DNA of 64,000 bases from Pithys albifrons albifrons. Its lineage: Eukaryota; Chordata; Aves; Passeriformes; Thamnophilidae. The position numbers and the translations under genes are program-made. The notes beneath the pieces are model-generated. The model made no database searches. It had not been told where the DNA came from and saw only the letters and a program-made list of their open reading frames with translations. Positions within the stretch are counted from its first letter, which is position 1. Every line of letters starts with the position of its first letter. The stretch covers positions 22,185,224 to 22,249,223 of the forward strand of contig NC_092463.1 of the NCBI RefSeq assembly GCF_047495875.1, read 5' to 3'. Below are positions 26,114 through 38,523 of this stretch, in pieces.

Positions 26114-27104
26114 CTGGATTTCACCAGGATGCTAAAAGAGCACACACTTTGGGACCACATCTACCCTAGAGTCCTTCCAACACCTTGAGCTGTGGCAGGT
26201 CTTATTATTCCTTTTACTTTCCTTTGCCCTTTTTCCTTAAGATATGTCCTCAGCTTCCAAAAGAGAGAGACTGAATGATCTTTTAGTAGCTGACAAAAAC
26301 AAGATATTCCCACAGGCAATAATTCAATCAGAATGTCATTTATTCTCTACCTTTTTTATACAGTTTCAAAACCCTGAATGGCCTGGCAGCCCTCTATGCT
26401 TCTCCTTACCACACATCTGAGAGATGTATAACTTCTATTAGCTCCACTTTGCTAATATGGACTACAAAAAACAGTACAAAGGTGGCTTTAATTGACTAAC
26501 TGGATGCATCATCCTATTTAGAAAAGTGTTCATAAGTTTAGCTTATAAGCAATAGACAGTAACAAAATCAAAAGATACCTATTTTAGAATGAGATCATTC
26601 AGGCCCTGGAGAACTCTGTTGTTTTTCATTAACCATAACAAGAGTTTGACTAGTTCAAATATCCCTATGTGTGAGGTATCTATGTAATCTCCATAAGAGC
26701 AAGTCCACAGTGCTACCAAATATCCGAAATTTCACCAAGGCTTGCTTACTAAGAGGCAACACTATCAGGCCAACCAGACAGCACAAAGCACCTCTGAAAA
26801 GGATAGCAGCAGTGGTTTGCAGCTGCTCATGGAAATGCCAGGAAAAAAGGACATACTCCAAGACTTACAAACAACCCTTAATTTAGTCTTGTGCCAGCAC
26901 TGCACAGCCGTTACCATAATAATTTACCCCTATTTCCCAAGCATCAAAGAAGGTAAAACTTGCCAGAAAAATCAGTAGCATAATTTAAATAAGAGTCATA
27001 ACCAGGAAAAAAAGCAAAAACTTTTTGAAAAAAGCAGGACTGTGTTTTCTGAGTACGAACAAATCCCGATGCATGTCCAATACTGGTCAAGAAAAAATAA
27101 CTAA

Positions 27105-27535
27105 AATGGATGCAGAGAAAGGCTACCAGGGGACAGGTAAGCCTATCTGATAAAAAGAATATTAAAAGAGCTTGACTTGTTCAGACCAGCTAAATAAATG
27201 TTGAGAAGAGATACATTCACCATGCACAAATACCCAGGGGTAGAAATAGCTGAGGAGTGGAAACAACTATTTAACTAAAGGACAATACTGGTACAAGAAC
27301 AGATGGTTATAAACTGCCAAAGAATAAATTTAGACTGGAAATTAGACCAAGGTTTCTAATCAACAGAGCAATGAAGCTTTTAAAGAGTCTTTACAGGGAT
27401 CAGGGGCAAAAAGCTGCTCTAATTGAGGGATAAAGCTTCACATATTTCTGAAAGGTATTATGAAATATGGTTCCCTACCAAAGCACAGTACTAGAGGCAG
27501 AGACTCATAAGGTCTCTTGCAGCCTTGTGCTTCTC
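27105..27535 (+). mobile_element. Old L3/CR1-like LINE fragment
   Basis: Degenerate but ordered similarity to the 3' part of ancient amniote CR1/L3 elements: AAAGAGCTTGACTTGTTCAG, CTATTTAACTAAAGGACAAT, AAGAACAGATGGTTATAAAC, AATAAATTTAGACTGGAAAT and AAGGTTTCTAATC, ending near CATAAGGTCTCTTGCAGCC. It is clearly older and of a different subfamily from the CR1 pieces at 6550-8032. The 5' and 3' limits are estimates. Confidence 0.8.
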
Positions 27536-27682
27536 TGCATTTCATAGTAAAATCTGGTCATTGCAGCACCAACATATCACAGTACAGTTCTTCAATCCTT
27601 TGACCTCCCAGAACAGCTACATGGAGAACCATTCTGGCTGGACTCTGCTGAAGGGTGAAACAAGACAGCTACTAAGGGAAGG

Positions 27683-27738
27683 ACTTCTGGAGCAGCCAAA
27701 CCTGAGAAGAACTTCTGGAGCAGCCAAACCTGGGAAGA
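27683..27738 (+). repeat. Two-copy 28-bp tandem duplication
   Basis: The 28-bp unit beginning ACTTCTGGAGCAGCC occurs twice head to tail (27683-27710 and 27711-27738) with one A/G difference. The locus is about 150 bp downstream of the old CR1-like fragment. Confidence 0.95.
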
Positions 27739-28321
27739 AGGCCTGAGTTGAATTTCTATAGTACCTTATTATGAAAGCCACAGGCAGGGGGCAAGTGCAG
27801 ACAGAACACATCACCTCCTTTAGAACTCATAAAATGAAAATCCCAGGGGCTTCTGGGTTCAGGAAAACTTCTCAACATACTCCTGCATTCCAGAAAATCC
27901 TCCTGATGACCACCAGTAAAAGAAAGATGTCTCTTTGTCTTCTGACAATACAGTATCTGTATCAGAAGACCAATTTTTTTCCCCTCATTTTTATTTTTTT
28001 AAGGTTTTCCAAAAAATACAAGGATGGAGCTCAAGATTGCCAGCATGGCTAGGAGTATTATTACACATTATCTTTGTTTTTTATGAGTAGGACACACTCA
28101 AGTCTTTTACAGGCCCAGAGATGATTGCCAGTGTTTGATCTTTCCAATACATGTATGTGACAAAAGTGTTGCAGCACAGCAGGAAAGTAATTTTCATGGA
28201 CTCTGAGAAATACTGCAGAATTACATGGCTTGATTTCTTTGCTTCCCTCCTTAGTTATGGTTGCATCATGTTTACTGTAGGGGGACATGCAATATACAAC
28301 ATTTTATCATTATTTTAGGAT

Positions 28322-28387
28322 CAAAAAACCCAAATAAAACAAAACAACAAAAAAAAAACCAAAACAAACAAAACCAAAACAAAACAA
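28322..28387. repeat. A/C-rich low-complexity tract
   Basis: CAAAA and CCAAAA units over about 66 bp. Confidence 0.9.
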
Positions 28388-29954
28388 TTTGCCACCGAGA
28401 TTGAATCTCATCTAGCAACTCCCTCTTGACAGGTATTCCTATACTGCATTTTATCAAGGCAGTTGAAGATATTCTATACACTTCAGGCAAAAGTGTTTGG
28501 AAAGCCCTAGACCCTCAGTAGATGTTATCTGTGATACTCATTCAATAACAGGCCATGGAGAAGTTATCTGGACAAAAGTGTTCCTGAGAAAACGAGGAAA
28601 CATAAGGTACTTTTGTAGAACACAAACTACTTCAGAAAATCTTCAGTCAACTGACATAAGACAGTGTATGTGTTTTTCAGTTGCAAGCTCTGCCTCACTG
28701 TGTAAATTACATGAGCTCCTAAATTTACACGAATAACCCTGAACTGACTTAGTGGTTCATGCACAGTACATGCAGAGGCCATATCCATTTCAACTACACA
28801 CCTCCTTACACAGACTAAGACCATGTTCACTGTGATCGAATCCTCTGGTGATGGGAGGTTTTCAGCTGCATGCCCGGTTAAATACTACCTCCCAGAATTC
28901 TTGGATAACAAGGATTAAATTTTAATGACCTTAATCTAGTTGACACTTTTTCATAAGCTCTTCCTCCCCTCCTTCTCCTGTGTTATAAATGACCAATTAC
29001 CTAATCTGAGGTAATGCAGGCTTTGGTCGAGGCTAATGAAGATGCGGTGGGTGAGATCCTGCTTGCAGCAGAGTCCCATTAGGAAAGGTTAATCACTTCC
29101 AAGCTTACAATCCTATGTTTTAGCTCCAACAGTAAGGAGGCAGGGAAAGAGGCATCCATCACATTAACCAAGTGATACAGCAAGTGCCTGGCACTTGATC
29201 AGCAGCTTGGTGCTCTCCTGACATGAAGAGGAAGACTGTGAAATGAAGACCAGCAATGACTCTCCAAGGTTGCTCAGGAACAGAAATCTCCACAGCAGTA
29301 ATAGAGAATGGAAACACATCCAGCTAATGCTTTGGATTTGTACTTTAGAAGAGAGATCTGCATCAGCCCTGAGAAGGAAGTACATTGTTCTGCGTGTGAT
29401 GTTACTCTTCCAAGGAAGCAAAAATCTTGTCTCAGTGTAGTGTACCTAACCAGCTGAAGGAAACCAGAGAGGAATAGTTTCAGCATATGTAGAAAGAAAC
29501 AAATGTCCAGCTACTTAAAGTTATTGCATACTTCTAAAGCTTCAGGAGAAGCTTAGGCAATGGTGTAGTGCTGTCTTCTCTCTACATTCAAACACTACCC
29601 AACCACTGTCCAGTGTTCATCTATAAAAAACACTTATGTCCAGTGAAGTTAGAATGCATGTGCAATGTAGAGCCAAAGGGCTTATTTGCTGCATCAACAC
29701 AGCCTAGTTCTGAGTGGCTACACTTGCTTTTAGAGATACCTGGAACTAACCTTCATGACAGGAGGCCATTCCATTTCTAAGTCCTTACTCAAAGAATGAT
29801 TTCTTTTGTGAACTGATGAAAGGGATAGATGGTGGGAGAAGCAGCTACATTCCTAGAACTTTTGTCTTGCCCAGATGATAAAAATGTTTTTCTGTTCATC
29901 ATGAGATATCTTGGAAACTCTATTTATGCAATCAGGAATAGATCCCATGATGTC

Positions 29955-29971
29955 AAAAAAAAAAAAAAAAA
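29955..29971. repeat. Poly(A) run of 17
   Basis: Seventeen A residues followed by GAAAGAAAAG. No transposon body was recognised upstream of it, so its origin is unknown. Confidence 0.9.
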
Positions 29972-32103
29972 GAAAGAAAAGCAGAACTAGTTTCCCCTGA
30001 AATTGATAACATATATGGCAGCAGATAGAAAACAGGTTTTTTCAGCTGTGTTTAGTTATGATCAGACTTAGCCTTTTCATAGTTCTGAAGCAAGCTGACA
30101 CTAGTGAGTGCCCATTTAGTTTGCAAAGTAGGAGGATGTTTTCATGCAGTCTGAACTTAACCTTACTTAAACAATTTAGTGTTTTCTTTACCAGACTTCT
30201 CTCCAGTGCTGATCAGTAAATATGCAAGTGAAACGCTTAAATTCTTCTGAAGTAGAAAGACAGAAAAGAGTAGCAAAGGAATCCTCTACTTGGAATCTGA
30301 GCAGTGGAGCAAACATTTAGATGGTAATCCTCCACAGGTGCCTTCTAAAGAAAATGCCTTCTTGAACTGCCAGCAACTCTAGTAGCATAACGATATATTG
30401 TGAAAAAATATGAAAGAAATCCATACAGACAGCAAAAGTGGCAGGGAGAGATTTAAAATTTGATATGAGTGATCTCTCTGCAAATCTGCAGAGTGTGTGC
30501 AAGACCAACATTAGGCACAGGAGAATAAGAAACCTAATTCAGGAATATGAAATTGCTTTTTAAAAGAGTTTTGGAAAAAGCTTGGAAACTAGTCTTACAG
30601 AAGCTCCTGTCCAAAAATTGTTTTCAAATTCTTTTCTAAATACAAATACTTAACTCTTTATTTTACTAAAATAAACTTTCTTTTTTCTTTTATTTTTTGT
30701 AAAGCCTGTCTTAAAGCTTATTAATAAATGTGTCTTTAGATGAACTGGCCAACACCGAGCAGACTTGTTTTGATAAACTTGCACCTTTATGCCCATCTAA
30801 CTTCAAATATTTATTTTCAAGTTCTCAAGCTGTATCTACAAAAAACACTTATCAGAAAACATGCAGGAGACTCCTTCAAAGGACCTAAGATTATATCTAC
30901 TTATGATACAAACCAGCGTAGTTCAGTTGAGGTCACGAACAGATGAATGGATACAGCAAAGATACTAACACATGGGTGGCAGCAGCCCGGGAGAAGGCCT
31001 CCACAACACCCCATGAGTACTAACAAGGAAAAACCTTAGTCAGAACTTCCTCCCTTTGAATTGCGAGGGACAGGGCTCTATATCCTCCATAAAGAAAGGA
31101 AGCAGTTCAGTGAAGACTGGCACTAACATCACACTAAAAGACAAAACTTAGGTTTCATCAGAGTCCAGCAGAACTCTGCCATGGGAGATTTCCTGGATCA
31201 AAAGGAAGCAGATAGATTTACTGCCCAGACCAGAAGGTTCGAGGCATAGGAAGACTGTGGGCTTTGCTATGCCCTACTTCTTCAGGCAGTCATTTGTCTT
31301 AAGAAGGTTTTGCCTTTTCCTGGGTGTGTGAAACAGAAGATAATTCTTTAATGAATTCATCAGAGCTATTCAGAAGTGTTCTCAGATATTACTGCAGGTC
31401 CTGTTCTTGCCAATTTGCATCATACTGGTGAGTGACTGAAATATTAGGATTTCTGGTACCCAGGACTTTCCTATGGCACTTAGGAAGAGGTACTCTCACT
31501 ATCCGCTTTACAAGTTCTACAGGTTTCTGAGCATCTGAGCTCAACCTTTGTTTTCTGAGAGGACTAGCACTACCAGAACATCAAGTCAAAATATGCAATT
31601 GCAAATGTTAGAGATCATAGGTAGTGGCTCAGTCAAAATTTCTTGGTGGATTTCCAATAAAAAGAAACTCCAGTTTTTGGCATTTATTGGAGAGCATTTA
31701 CTTATCTGGACAACACCAAAAAACTCATTCAGGCTTTGACCTACCCGCTGTGACCAAAAGCAAAAGCCCTAATTGGAGCCAAAAGCAGGAGAATTGTTCT
31801 GATGTTCAAGTTTTTCCTCAAGACCTTTCCAAATCTCCTCCCAGTTCTTGAAAACATCCCCCAAAATAAGATATTTACCTGTCAAAGCTGTTATTTTCTC
31901 AGTGTCTGAGTCAGATTTGAACCAGAGGAATATATGTAACTAATCCCAAACTTGCTCATCCTCCCTACCACCTTCCTATTGCCTTTTGAAAAAGAAGCCT
32001 CCCTTGACGTGAAGTAGACTCGCTACCTGCTGTAGTTAGCAGTTCCCAGATTGAAAAGTCATTTAGGATAGCAGCAACAAATGTCAAAAGACACATAGTC
32101 ATT

Positions 32104-32136
32104 AAAATAAATAAATAAATAAACAAACAAACAAAA
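32104..32136. repeat. Microsatellite, ATAA then ACAA
   Basis: Four AAAT units followed by about four AAAC units. Confidence 0.9.
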
Positions 32137-35100
32137 ACCCCACAAGCAAATGAGGAGCAACGGAAACTTTGCTCCATGCTTAACAGTTTAAAAATTCTGT
32201 CCCTCGAGAATTCAAGCTCTTCTGCTCTGATGTGTCCTCCTGCTGTTTTACTGCAAGCTCTGTTGACTCACAGCTGCTACTCTACGCAGGCCTGGGCTGC
32301 TTTCAGAAAGAAACACAAAGTAAAGATGGAGAACTCTTTCCCCCACTCAAATAGCAAACCCCAAGCCAGAGAGAAGACAACAATACAGAAGGAAGTCTGC
32401 ATTAAACCAGTAATGACAAGATAAGCCAGGGCAAAAAGCTGTACTTGTCAATCTAATGAGAGTAGAATCTGCTATTTTCCATGCAGAACACACCCTGCTT
32501 TGTACTAGTCTACCTCATCCATGTCCTTGCTGTCACACTCAAAATGCTCTCAAGTTCCTGGTGCGTTGTGACCCAGTCTGGTCTCCAAAGCTTAGTATAA
32601 TCTATCTCCAAAAACTCAGTATAGTCTATATGTAGCAAACATGAGTCACTTAATTGGAACAGCAAGAAGAGTTCAGTTATTTGCTAACATGCATACTTTT
32701 GTGGAGGGCAAAGGAAATGTCCCATTGCATGCAGAAAACACCCTCACAGTGTATTTCATAAAGTCTTGATCATACTTTTCAACCCCCTGTGCCTTGAAGC
32801 CATAACTACGATACCAAGATAAGACAACCTCAGATAAGGAGGATACAGAGAAAAATCTATCAGTGCAGCCTGGTTTTTACTCTTTGGTAAATTTTCATGG
32901 CAGCAGGTGGAGGACACTGGCTGAGAAGTGATGAGAACCACCACCTGTGAGGTTAAAAAACCCTCTAGTGTATATCCAATCATACTGAGAAAGGTTTCTG
33001 AAGTTCTATCTGGGTATTAAAATTTGAGTAAGAACTCAGAGATAAGCTTCAAGCAATTACTTCAACAATTACTAGCAACTTCAAAAGCTTGCTAAAGGTA
33101 TCCAGTTAGGAAGTTTCTCTTGCCCTGGAGAAGATCTATGATACAGCATTTACATGCCACAGCTCATAGGGATTTATGGCTCCTGGCAAAAACTGCTGCT
33201 CATTCCAGAATGTATCCTGAGCAAACTGAGTAAGAAACAACCGTTATTACACTGACGTCATTGATGTAGTTAGGTCCTAAAGTTCCAAAGCTCAGTGAAA
33301 TGTAACACAGCTATGAAAATAAGAAGTGCATTAGGAGTCCTGTTGAAACATATTTGGGTATTTAAAATGGAAAACTGTTACTGACTTGCCCTGGAGTTGC
33401 AGTAGTTCCACATTAATCTGGACAAGTTATAAGGAGTTAAAAAAATGGAGAGAGCCTCAGTCTCATTTGACATGTAAGGATTTTGTACCTCTTCTCTACT
33501 AATCACCTACACACCACTTATGGGCATTTGAGACTAGGAATTATAAATCAGGAATCCACTCTCAGTCAGCAGAAAAACAAGAAAGTGCAAGTATGAGCTT
33601 CTGAAAAATGCTAAGAACAAAAGCGAGAGGACAACTGAGGTCAGACTGCTCTTTATGGAAGCATGAGGATATGAGAGGCAGAGCTGTGAAGGTGCTGAAC
33701 ACACATCTACGACACCCAAAGACATAAGTGTTAATCAGGAAGCTAAAATGGCAGACTCCAGGGACACGCAATGGATGAAGAAGCCTTTCACTTCAGAAAC
33801 CTGTTTCTGTGAAGAAAGAATCTATTATGCAGAACAAATGAAAGTTCTCTATCCGTGACTTCAAAATAAACTAATGAGTTGCTTCTGTTACTTTCCACAC
33901 TGACAGAAAACTTACTTTAGTGACCCAAGGCAGGCTAATACCCTGGCCAGTTTGTGAAAATTGACTTTTCTTCCTTTTTCCCAGAAATTTCTTTCCACCT
34001 TGTGGCAGCAGCTAAGTGGACTTCAGCCTTTTAAAAGACCAGCTTCCAATCTTTCCTTCTTGCAAGGACAGTAGCCCCAGTATTTCTCTGCTCCAAATTT
34101 AATTGAAGGCAGGAGAAATAAAACACCCAATAGTGCCCAAAACCACAGCTTCCACAAATAGGAAAGCATATGGTAGGAGAATGAGAAGAGCAGAACTGCT
34201 AGTTATTTTACATTACAATATCAGATAATTAAGTTTCCAGGGCTGAAGCCCCAGAAAAATTTTGCACAAGACCTAAATGAATAAATAAATGTGGAACTAG
34301 GCAAACCCCTGCAACATGCAGATGTCTTCCTGTCTCATCAGGCTCTCAACAAAGAACAACCACAGACAAGGCACAACCTCAGCTCTTTGTTTGCTATTTA
34401 GTATGGCCGCTCTGAAACTATGGCATCTTGAAGTAGCCTCTGGAAAGTTTTCTAAACTCTCTTAAATCACGGCAAAGCTGCAGGACTCAGTAAATATCAA
34501 GGAAGATGTAAATTGCAGAGGACTATACAAAACCTTAGGTGATATTGGAAAATCTCTCTTTGTGATTAATTTGGAGAGAAGAAAAAGACAACTGCAAGAT
34601 AGAGATTATTTCTAACTTCATTTCAGGTTTTTGTATTCCAAATACCCACCAAGATCCTGGGAAAAGCCAAGCAAAAGATGCCTGGGGTCTGTGGGAACAC
34701 AGCACCATCTTGTGGAGTGAATGGAAGAAGTATAAGAAACAAGGAATAAGGATTTCAGCACTTCAGACATCTGCAGCTTGGCTTTTTGACAGCCTGCTCT
34801 TCTAGAAGGTTAACAAATCTCTCTATCGAATTTGTGCTTTATAAAAAAAGTTCACTGCAGATCTATAAAGAACAAATGAACAACAAACAGCTCCCTATTT
34901 TTATCTCTCAAACTCATCACTGTTAACATAAACACTGGGGGCCTCTTCATAAATAGAGTGTGGGCAGACAACCATCTGTACTGAATGTTATTTGCCAGCA
35001 GGCCTAGCACAGCTGTGAGCCCCCTTTTCTCGCAAGTCTGAATCTCCTCTGCCTAAGGTGGGCAAAGAAAACAAGCCTCAAAATACTAACCTTGCCAGGA

Positions 35101-35954
35101 CTAACAACTTATACTTCCATTTATTTAGTACGGAAAAGAAAAAGGCCCTTTTCCATTTAGAAAAAGAAGGAAACTCAGAAAACCAGCTGTTCCACCCTCT
35201 TCAGTATTTTGTCCCAGATATGGAGGTATGTTTGCATTTTGTCTGAGAAGGAGCAGCTTAAGTTACCCAGCTGGTTCACATCTTACTGGTAATAAATAAG
35301 GATTTCCAGGCACCACTGAAAGCATGAAGACCTGATTAGTTTCTATTTCACTGGCAGGTAGAAATTCATCTCTGCAACAGAAAGCATTGAAGTGTCCTGG
35401 CTTCTAAAGGAGGTAGGCAAATACAGGGATCTCTGTGCAGGAGGATATAGTCAATCTTACTTTCAGCTCCTTCTAAAGTATTGTGCTCAACCTAGTCCCA
35501 CTTAGCAAATACTTTGAAGATTTTTCTTAGTTCATCCTGGTCTCCAGGATGAAAGTTTTTTAAAGCAGAAAGCACTATGATATATTGTCTATGCATTTTG
35601 AATAGCTCCCATAATGAATTTAGTACAGGTCTCTCAAGTGTGATATTTGGGCTAAGTAGGTTTTCTGATGTGCCTAAATTAAGTTTAAATGACTTCAACT
35701 ATCAATATTCTGTGCATATGAGCTACCAGCAGCAATTTCACAGCCAAGCAGGAATCTCCCTGAGGATGCTTCCCTTAAGACAAAGCACAAATTCATGTTT
35801 CAAGTATCCATCAGAAGTATCTCTATTTCAGTAGAATGAGGTAAGGGATTTAAGCCTTTAGCCTCTTCCAGTGGGGATGAGTGTAGAGTAAATTCGCTAC
35901 TGGTAACAAGGGCAAAAAAAAAAAAACAGAGAAAAAAAGAATGACAAAAGAGAC

Positions 35955-36011
35955 TGGTGGTTTGGTTTTGGGGGTTTTGGTTTTTTGGTTATGGTTGTTT
36001 GGGGTTTTTTT
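35955..36011. repeat. T/G-rich low-complexity tract
   Basis: Over about 57 bp the plus strand is almost only T and G, with several GG runs and one GGGGG. It is the reverse polarity of the A/C tracts elsewhere. An A run of 12 lies 30 bp upstream. Confidence 0.85.
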
Positions 36012-38503
36012 CTGACCATACAAACACTTAACTCCTATGATTTGTGTTTAACAACAGCAAGCATAGACAATTCTAAGCCCACTTCCCAGCATACAAAAAA
36101 CTATAACAAGATAAATTCTTAGGATATTCCCCATGCTACAGCACTATATGCTTCAAGATAATGTAGCATGTAGGATTAACATGGTGCCCTACCTAGCTTA
36201 ACATACCATGCAAATATTCACAACTCAGCAATAGTTCAGATTGGTATTTAAGGTACCTATGCATAGCAACTCTCCTACTTGTTATATATTCTGCACAGCT
36301 GACAGTATGATTACAAGAGATCAAAATCATGCCCCATTGTGTAATTTTACATGTTTTCTGATGTCAAATATTATGCCCATTGACCTCAAGATATATACTG
36401 GTATTTCTGTCTCTCAACACATACACACTCCCTCGACTAGACTTTCTCTTGTCCCATATCACGTAGCTGGAGTGCCTATGAACATCTGCCAGCAGTCGGA
36501 TTCATAGTCACTGCTTCTGAGAACTTCTGCTCATTCACACAGAGCAAGGGCTTGAAAGCCAGGTCTGCTCAGTTCTGCACTGGTAACACAACCAATCCAG
36601 TGTTACAACAGCAAAGCAGAAAAATGACCCTTTGCTGATGTCAGCAGTAGTTCTGCTTTCTGCAACATGCAGTTGTCTTGGATCTATAATTTAAACCCTG
36701 GAGCACAGGCACTACTCATGACAGCCCGCAGTTCCAAGTGAAAGACACCTGACTGCTGAAGTCTCCAGTAGTAAAAAGAAATACTGATATTAAGCATCTC
36801 TCCAGCAAATTCTCTGTGACAGATGAACTCTTTAAGACACAGATGTTTCTAAGGGATCGACAAACTGTGTGATGGATGAGTTGTGATTTTGCTATCTATC
36901 TATCTTCATCATTTGCCTGAGATCAGAGGGCAGAAGGGTAACAGACAGAAGGTCATTTAGTGAATCTGAAAAAGAAAAAAAAAGAAAATAAAACAAGTAT
37001 GACAAATAGTTATGGGAAGCCAGCAAACGTGACACCAGCTTTGCTGTGGTCAAGCAATGCAATTAGGTTTCACATCAGAGACAAGAGGAAGAATAGAGCT
37101 CCAACCACACTTCCTTCAAAATAAACATATCACAGTCTCTGAAGAAAAATATGCTTATATTTGGCAGTTGTATTATTAAAACCAGAGTCTAGTCAAGAAA
37201 CTCTGGTCTAGAGGTCAGTTATGTTTTCTGAGACAGTCACTCAACAGACAGGATCACAACTACTCTCAGGTTGCTGCTTAGAGACACCTGAACAAAAGCA
37301 TGGTACAAAGATAAAACTGTTTTCTTTGGGACAGAGTAATTGTCTACTCTCTTTCCCCATCCTGCTCAAGATCACCCTCTCGAGTACCCTGCTGGCAACA
37401 GAAACATCCTGAACGGTATCTCCCAGCCCAGCGAGCTCACCTCAAGCTCATGCTGCCTATGTCCAACATAAAGGTCTGGGAAGAGCCTCAGGAAATCACA
37501 GTACAGCAGCTCATTATATAATAAGCCTAGGCAGAGGAGAATGAACTAGTTTAAGTCAGCATTTTTAAAGTAAGACTAGTTTTCTTATTTCTCAGGTTTT
37601 TAAGTGTTCTCTGCTAATTTTCAAGATAAATTCATCCTTTTGATGCAGTCAATAAATCCTGAACTTTGTTTTGAAAATAATGAAATTGACCACATCCTGC
37701 TCCTTTAGTCCTCCCTCACTGTTTATCCTGGTAAGTTTTTTCACTGAAAAAGGCAAAGCTTTACTTGCCCCAAATGTGCAGTTTTAACTGATTAAACCAC
37801 CCGCCATGCAAAATTTTCACTAGCACTATATGCACCCTGACCATACGCACTGAAATGACAAATGCAGATTTGGAGGCTTTTTCTTCTGTGGACAGTCATT
37901 AGCTAACAAGGCTTTCAGTTAACACACCTCAATGGAATTCATGTTATATGGTTGCTCTTGGGTTTTTTTACTGAAAAGTTTATTTCCTTCCACAATCATC
38001 AAAATTCTTTTGTGGTTCAAAATCTCTGAGGATAGAAAAAGGCAACTGAGGTTCCAGACCCCACTCCCAGTATTTGCACAGGCCTCAGATGTCAGTACAT
38101 GACTAAGCACCTCCACAAAGATAATGAAATCCATGAGAACAGGCTTCCCTGTACAAAGCTTGTTTCACAGGTACCCAAGAAGCCAGTTTCAATCTGCTCC
38201 TCAGGGATCATTATTAAGATAACTTTAATCAAGGTTTTTCATCTAATCCTCAATGTTCTACAGCTGAGATTATTATACCAGCTCCTGGGTAACAAAATTG
38301 CAACATAATAAAGGTATATCCCTATATAGAGCTAAACTCCAGTGGAGATCAATAGGTAGCCTTCTGCCAATGACAGGAAATAATTAGTACATTAGGCAGC
38401 CTGGATAGTGAACAAAGAATCTCCTTCAGGACCTCTGGCTCCTCCTGCCTTTGTTTTTCCTGTTAACAATTTCCATTGCAAAAGCCAGAATAAGCTAAAA
38501 GAT

Positions 38504-38523
38504 CTGTCTCTCTCTCTCTCTCC
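38504..38523. repeat. TC dinucleotide microsatellite
   Basis: About nine TC units. Confidence 0.9.

Noticed and set aside
25804..26160. 118-codon frame with an apparent membrane-like F/L-rich segment
   Set aside because: The hydrophobic stretch is the reverse complement of the A/C-rich tract at 26008-26113. The same artefact occurs at 5809-6082 and 62169-62439.
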